Positions 61,679-64,000 of a stretch of DNA of 64,000 nt are shown here, piece after piece (position 1 is the stretch's first letter; every line of letters starts with the position of its first letter). Made by a program: the position numbers and the translations under genes. The DNA lies in assembly GCA_022414725.1 (NCBI GenBank), contig CM039462.1, positions 1 through 64,000 of the forward strand, given 5' to 3'. The notes beneath the pieces are model-generated. The model searched no databases. It was not told the origin of the DNA and worked only from the letters and a program-made list of their open reading frames with translations. This stretch comes from Microglena sp. YARC (lineage: Eukaryota; Chlorophyta; Chlorophyceae; Chlamydomonadales; Chlamydomonadaceae).

Positions 61679-64000
61679 GAGGTAAGCTCTGTCCTATTTT
61701 CTTGCACGACTAAGTTCTCAAACATTTGCAGCCCAAGTCTTTCTGAAGGTATCTGGCATGTGGACTCGGGAGCTGGGATGTCAATCACAGGTGATAGGTC
61801 GTTGTTCACTGTGTTTGAATCCTCTGCTGTTGGGCCTGCAGTTCGATTTGCTGATGGGGTGATTCAACGGTCAGAGGGTATGGGGTCCATTGTGTTATGT
61901 AGTGATTGGTTACCAACATCAATCACCTTAACCAATGTTCTATACATACCCCACTGTCCAGTAAATCTCCTGTCCGTAAATGCTGTAGCTCATTCCCTCC
62001 ACTGCAAGATTGCTTTTGATAGTATTAGTTGTACTGCCACTCAGGGCTCTTCTGTGCTCTGGTACTTTCCTGCTTCCAGTGATGGTGTGTATAAGTTTGC
62101 ATGTAGGCCTTGTCACACCTCCAGTCGTTGTTTGAGGGTTGCTGAATATTATCCAGCTTTTGCACTTGATGTTGATGAGGACGGTGGAGTTATTATCCCT
62201 ACCACTCCTGCATGGTTGTGGCATAGGCGACTGGGTCATCCCGGTTATGATGCCTTGCACAACCTTGTCAAGCGTGGTATGGTTAAGAACTTACCCCTCA
62301 GCCTTCATCAAGTACAAAATATGGGTAAGATCCCATGTGATGCTTGTCAAAAGGCTAAGGGAAAGCGTCTCCCTTTTCCTAAAGAAAGCATGACTGAGGT
62401 CCTTGCACCCCTCCAACGCCTTCACTTGGATATCATGGGACCGGTTCATATTAGGGGTCTTCGTGGGGAGTTTTATATCTTGTGCCTTGTAGACCAATTC
62501 TCTGGCTATGCTGAGGTATTGTGCTTGAGGACCAAGGATGAAGCTCCCTTAGCAGTCCAGACTATCATCCTCAGATGGTCAAATCAGCTGCAGGGGTTTG
62601 CCTTTAAGTGTCTGAGATCTGACAGGGCTAAAGAGTTTATAGTTAAATGGTTCGAGGATTGGTTAGAATCGGTTGGGGCAGTACATGAGTTGTCTTTGGC
62701 ATACACTGCACAGCAGAATGCAACTGTGGAAAGGTATAATGGGGTCCTTCAGAATATAGCTAGGAGTATCCACTTGGAGTCTAAGCTTACTAAGTCCTTT
62801 TGGCCCTATGCCTTCCTGGCTGCTTGTTACCTTAGAAACCGTCTGCCTAACCAGGGACGCAAGACACCCTTTGAGTTGTTTTATGGGGTGAAACCTGATG
62901 TGTCGTTATTACGTGTGTTTGGATGCCCCTGCTATGTTACTCTAGTCAATGGGAAGAAACGTAATAAGCTAGACGAAAGGGCGTTATCTGGTAGACTGGT
63001 TGGGTATTCTCTGGTGAGTAAGGGTTATTTTGTTTGGGTTCCTAAGTTGCGCCAGGTAGTAGAGAGTCGTGATGTACTCTTCTGTGAGCAGTTTGATCAT
63101 AACTGCATTCCTGGGCTAACTCCCTATGATGGGTCGCCATATGTCTCTAGCATCCCTGCCGCCATCAACGGACACATGCCTGAGGTTGCGGTTGATTCCC
63201 TAGACCCTTTGTCTTCCCCAATTGTTGACCACTGTCCTGGCCATACGATGACTCTGCGACCTAGGTCGGGGGCCAGTGGTACTGTTTTGCGTGAGAACAC
63301 ACTGGGCGGGCGAGTTTCTGCGGCTCCTACGGACAAAATCTTAGCCGAATCTCAGGGGGTCGCCAGGCCCTCCTCTGCGTCACATTCCGTCGGTGAAGTC
63401 GTTGGATTTACACCAACTCAGACCTTAGTGGATCCTTTGTTAGATCCATTGCCTACTAGGCATCATACTCCCATCATCACTGATAGCTCGATGGAGTTGG
63501 TGAACGCTTCACCTCCTGCCGTCTCTGATAGATTACTCAGGAGTCCGGGTGATGATGTAGCCGTTGCAGATGATGCAAGTGATGATCTTGAACCGTGGTC
63601 AGGCTCCGATACTGCGTATGGCTGGGGTGTTCCGGTCGACCCAGGCTTCGTTGATTTAGAGGCAAAGAAGGCCGGCCCTGTTCAACCAGGCAGTAGTTCT
63701 GCACTGGGGGCTTTACTAATGGTTACTGCTGATACTGCTGATACCCCCGCTGCCCATGTACAAGTAAACTGCTTGTACGTGGGAGCATCTGTTGCATCCA
63801 CCACTGAACTGACCTACAAAGCTGCCATGTTGCATACCAACCCTGACAGGGATCAATGGCTTCTTGCCATGAAGGATGAGATGGCTTCCCTTCATGCCCA
63901 TGGTACATGGGTTCTCACTCCACAGCCTCGTAAGCAGAAGATCCTGTCTGGCAGGTGGTTATTTGTGAAGAAGATTGGTGTTGATGGTACTATACGCTTC
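61679..64000 (+). CDS. pol: Copia-type Pol (protease, integrase, start of reverse transcriptase), partial
   Basis: One uninterrupted frame of 774 codons from the gag UAG to the window edge. Order: aspartic protease WHVDSGAGMS; pre-integrase zinc domain LWHRRLGHPG...CDAC; integrase core with D (LHLDIMGP), D (LRSDRAKEF) and E (TVERYNG); an integrase C-terminal LFYGVKP and RVFGCPCYV region; an acidic/Pro-rich linker; and the copia-class RT start QWLLAMKDEMASLHAHGTW and GRWLFVKKIGVDG. Domain order (integrase before RT) defines Ty1/copia. No mutation is visible, although its own gag is broken, so the Pol could act only in trans or if gag was damaged recently. Confidence 0.9.

Larger units (their letters stand above)
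59387..64000 (+). mobile_element. Copia-type element 2, right part beyond the window
   Basis: Begins in the leader (similar to 56580-57010), then a damaged gag, in-frame UAG and an intact pol frame that is still open at the last base. The 5' LTR is missing and the 3' end is outside the window. Confidence 0.8.

Noticed and set aside
61682..61731. A 50-base GT-AG intron explaining gag-pol fusion
   Set aside because: It would leave the UAG in the message and shift the frame by two. The same bases show a mainly synonymous substitution pattern between elements, so they are coding.

Overview
This window is eukaryotic nuclear DNA, most likely from a protist or microalga. The evidence is a small gene with a clear GT-AG intron, a non-LTR (LINE) retrotransposon with a pentanucleotide tail, Ty1/copia elements, two tRNA-like sequences on the minus strand and abundant micro- and minisatellites. 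The species cannot be named from sequence alone. It is a scaffold: a run of exactly 1000 N lies at 43270-44269. Many long open frames in it are artefacts of low complexity, because DNA with almost no G on one strand can hardly make TAG or TGA.

Layout. Positions 1-14203 are a giant low-complexity array of C, A and T, split into blocks with different units (CCCATCATCATCA, then CCCATCCTCATCA, then CCCATCATCA, then CCA/CAT triplets) and broken by one unique island at 9022-9598. Positions 14204-18000 are gene-poor, with a G-rich stretch, a 15-bp tandem repeat and a MITE-like inverted-repeat element. Positions 18.0-43.2 kb form an accessory island of small compact orphan genes mixed with dispersed repeats. 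Its recognisable core is a complete Prim-Pol/D5-type primase-helicase (25577-28087), of the kind carried by giant viruses, related elements, phages and plasmids, followed by an N-terminally truncated second copy (28446-29992). Just upstream are three tandem 330-bp repeats full of TTGCAACAA iteron-like motifs. The right end of the island (37.7-42.8 kb) is a long frame-broken locus that joins a tail-fibre-like start to many RCC1 repeats. I found no capsid protein, packaging ATPase, integrase or virion protease, so the island is virus-like or plasmid-like rather than a demonstrated virus.

Positions 44.3-54.4 kb are non-coding: (CAA)n, (CA)n and a 52-bp minisatellite, a 455-bp tandem duplication, an array of about 175-bp units bounded by 12-bp inverted repeats, and a 260-bp MITE with a 5-bp target duplication and a related empty site elsewhere in the window. 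Positions 54.4-56.1 kb hold a 5'-truncated LINE. From 56.1 kb to the end lie two head-to-tail copia-type elements. In both, gag and pol share one reading frame separated by a single conserved UAG, and codons just past that stop have changed mainly at synonymous positions, which points to translational readthrough.

How the parts relate: the primase genes and iteron-like repeats look like a replication module. Several dispersed repeat families (a hairpin repeat, a GC-rich SINE-like repeat and a GTGTAAGCAACGC motif repeat) recur only across the 16-37 kb island and surround its orphan genes, suggesting a shared history. The best candidate novelties are the UAG-separated copia elements and the hairpin-punctuated primase island.
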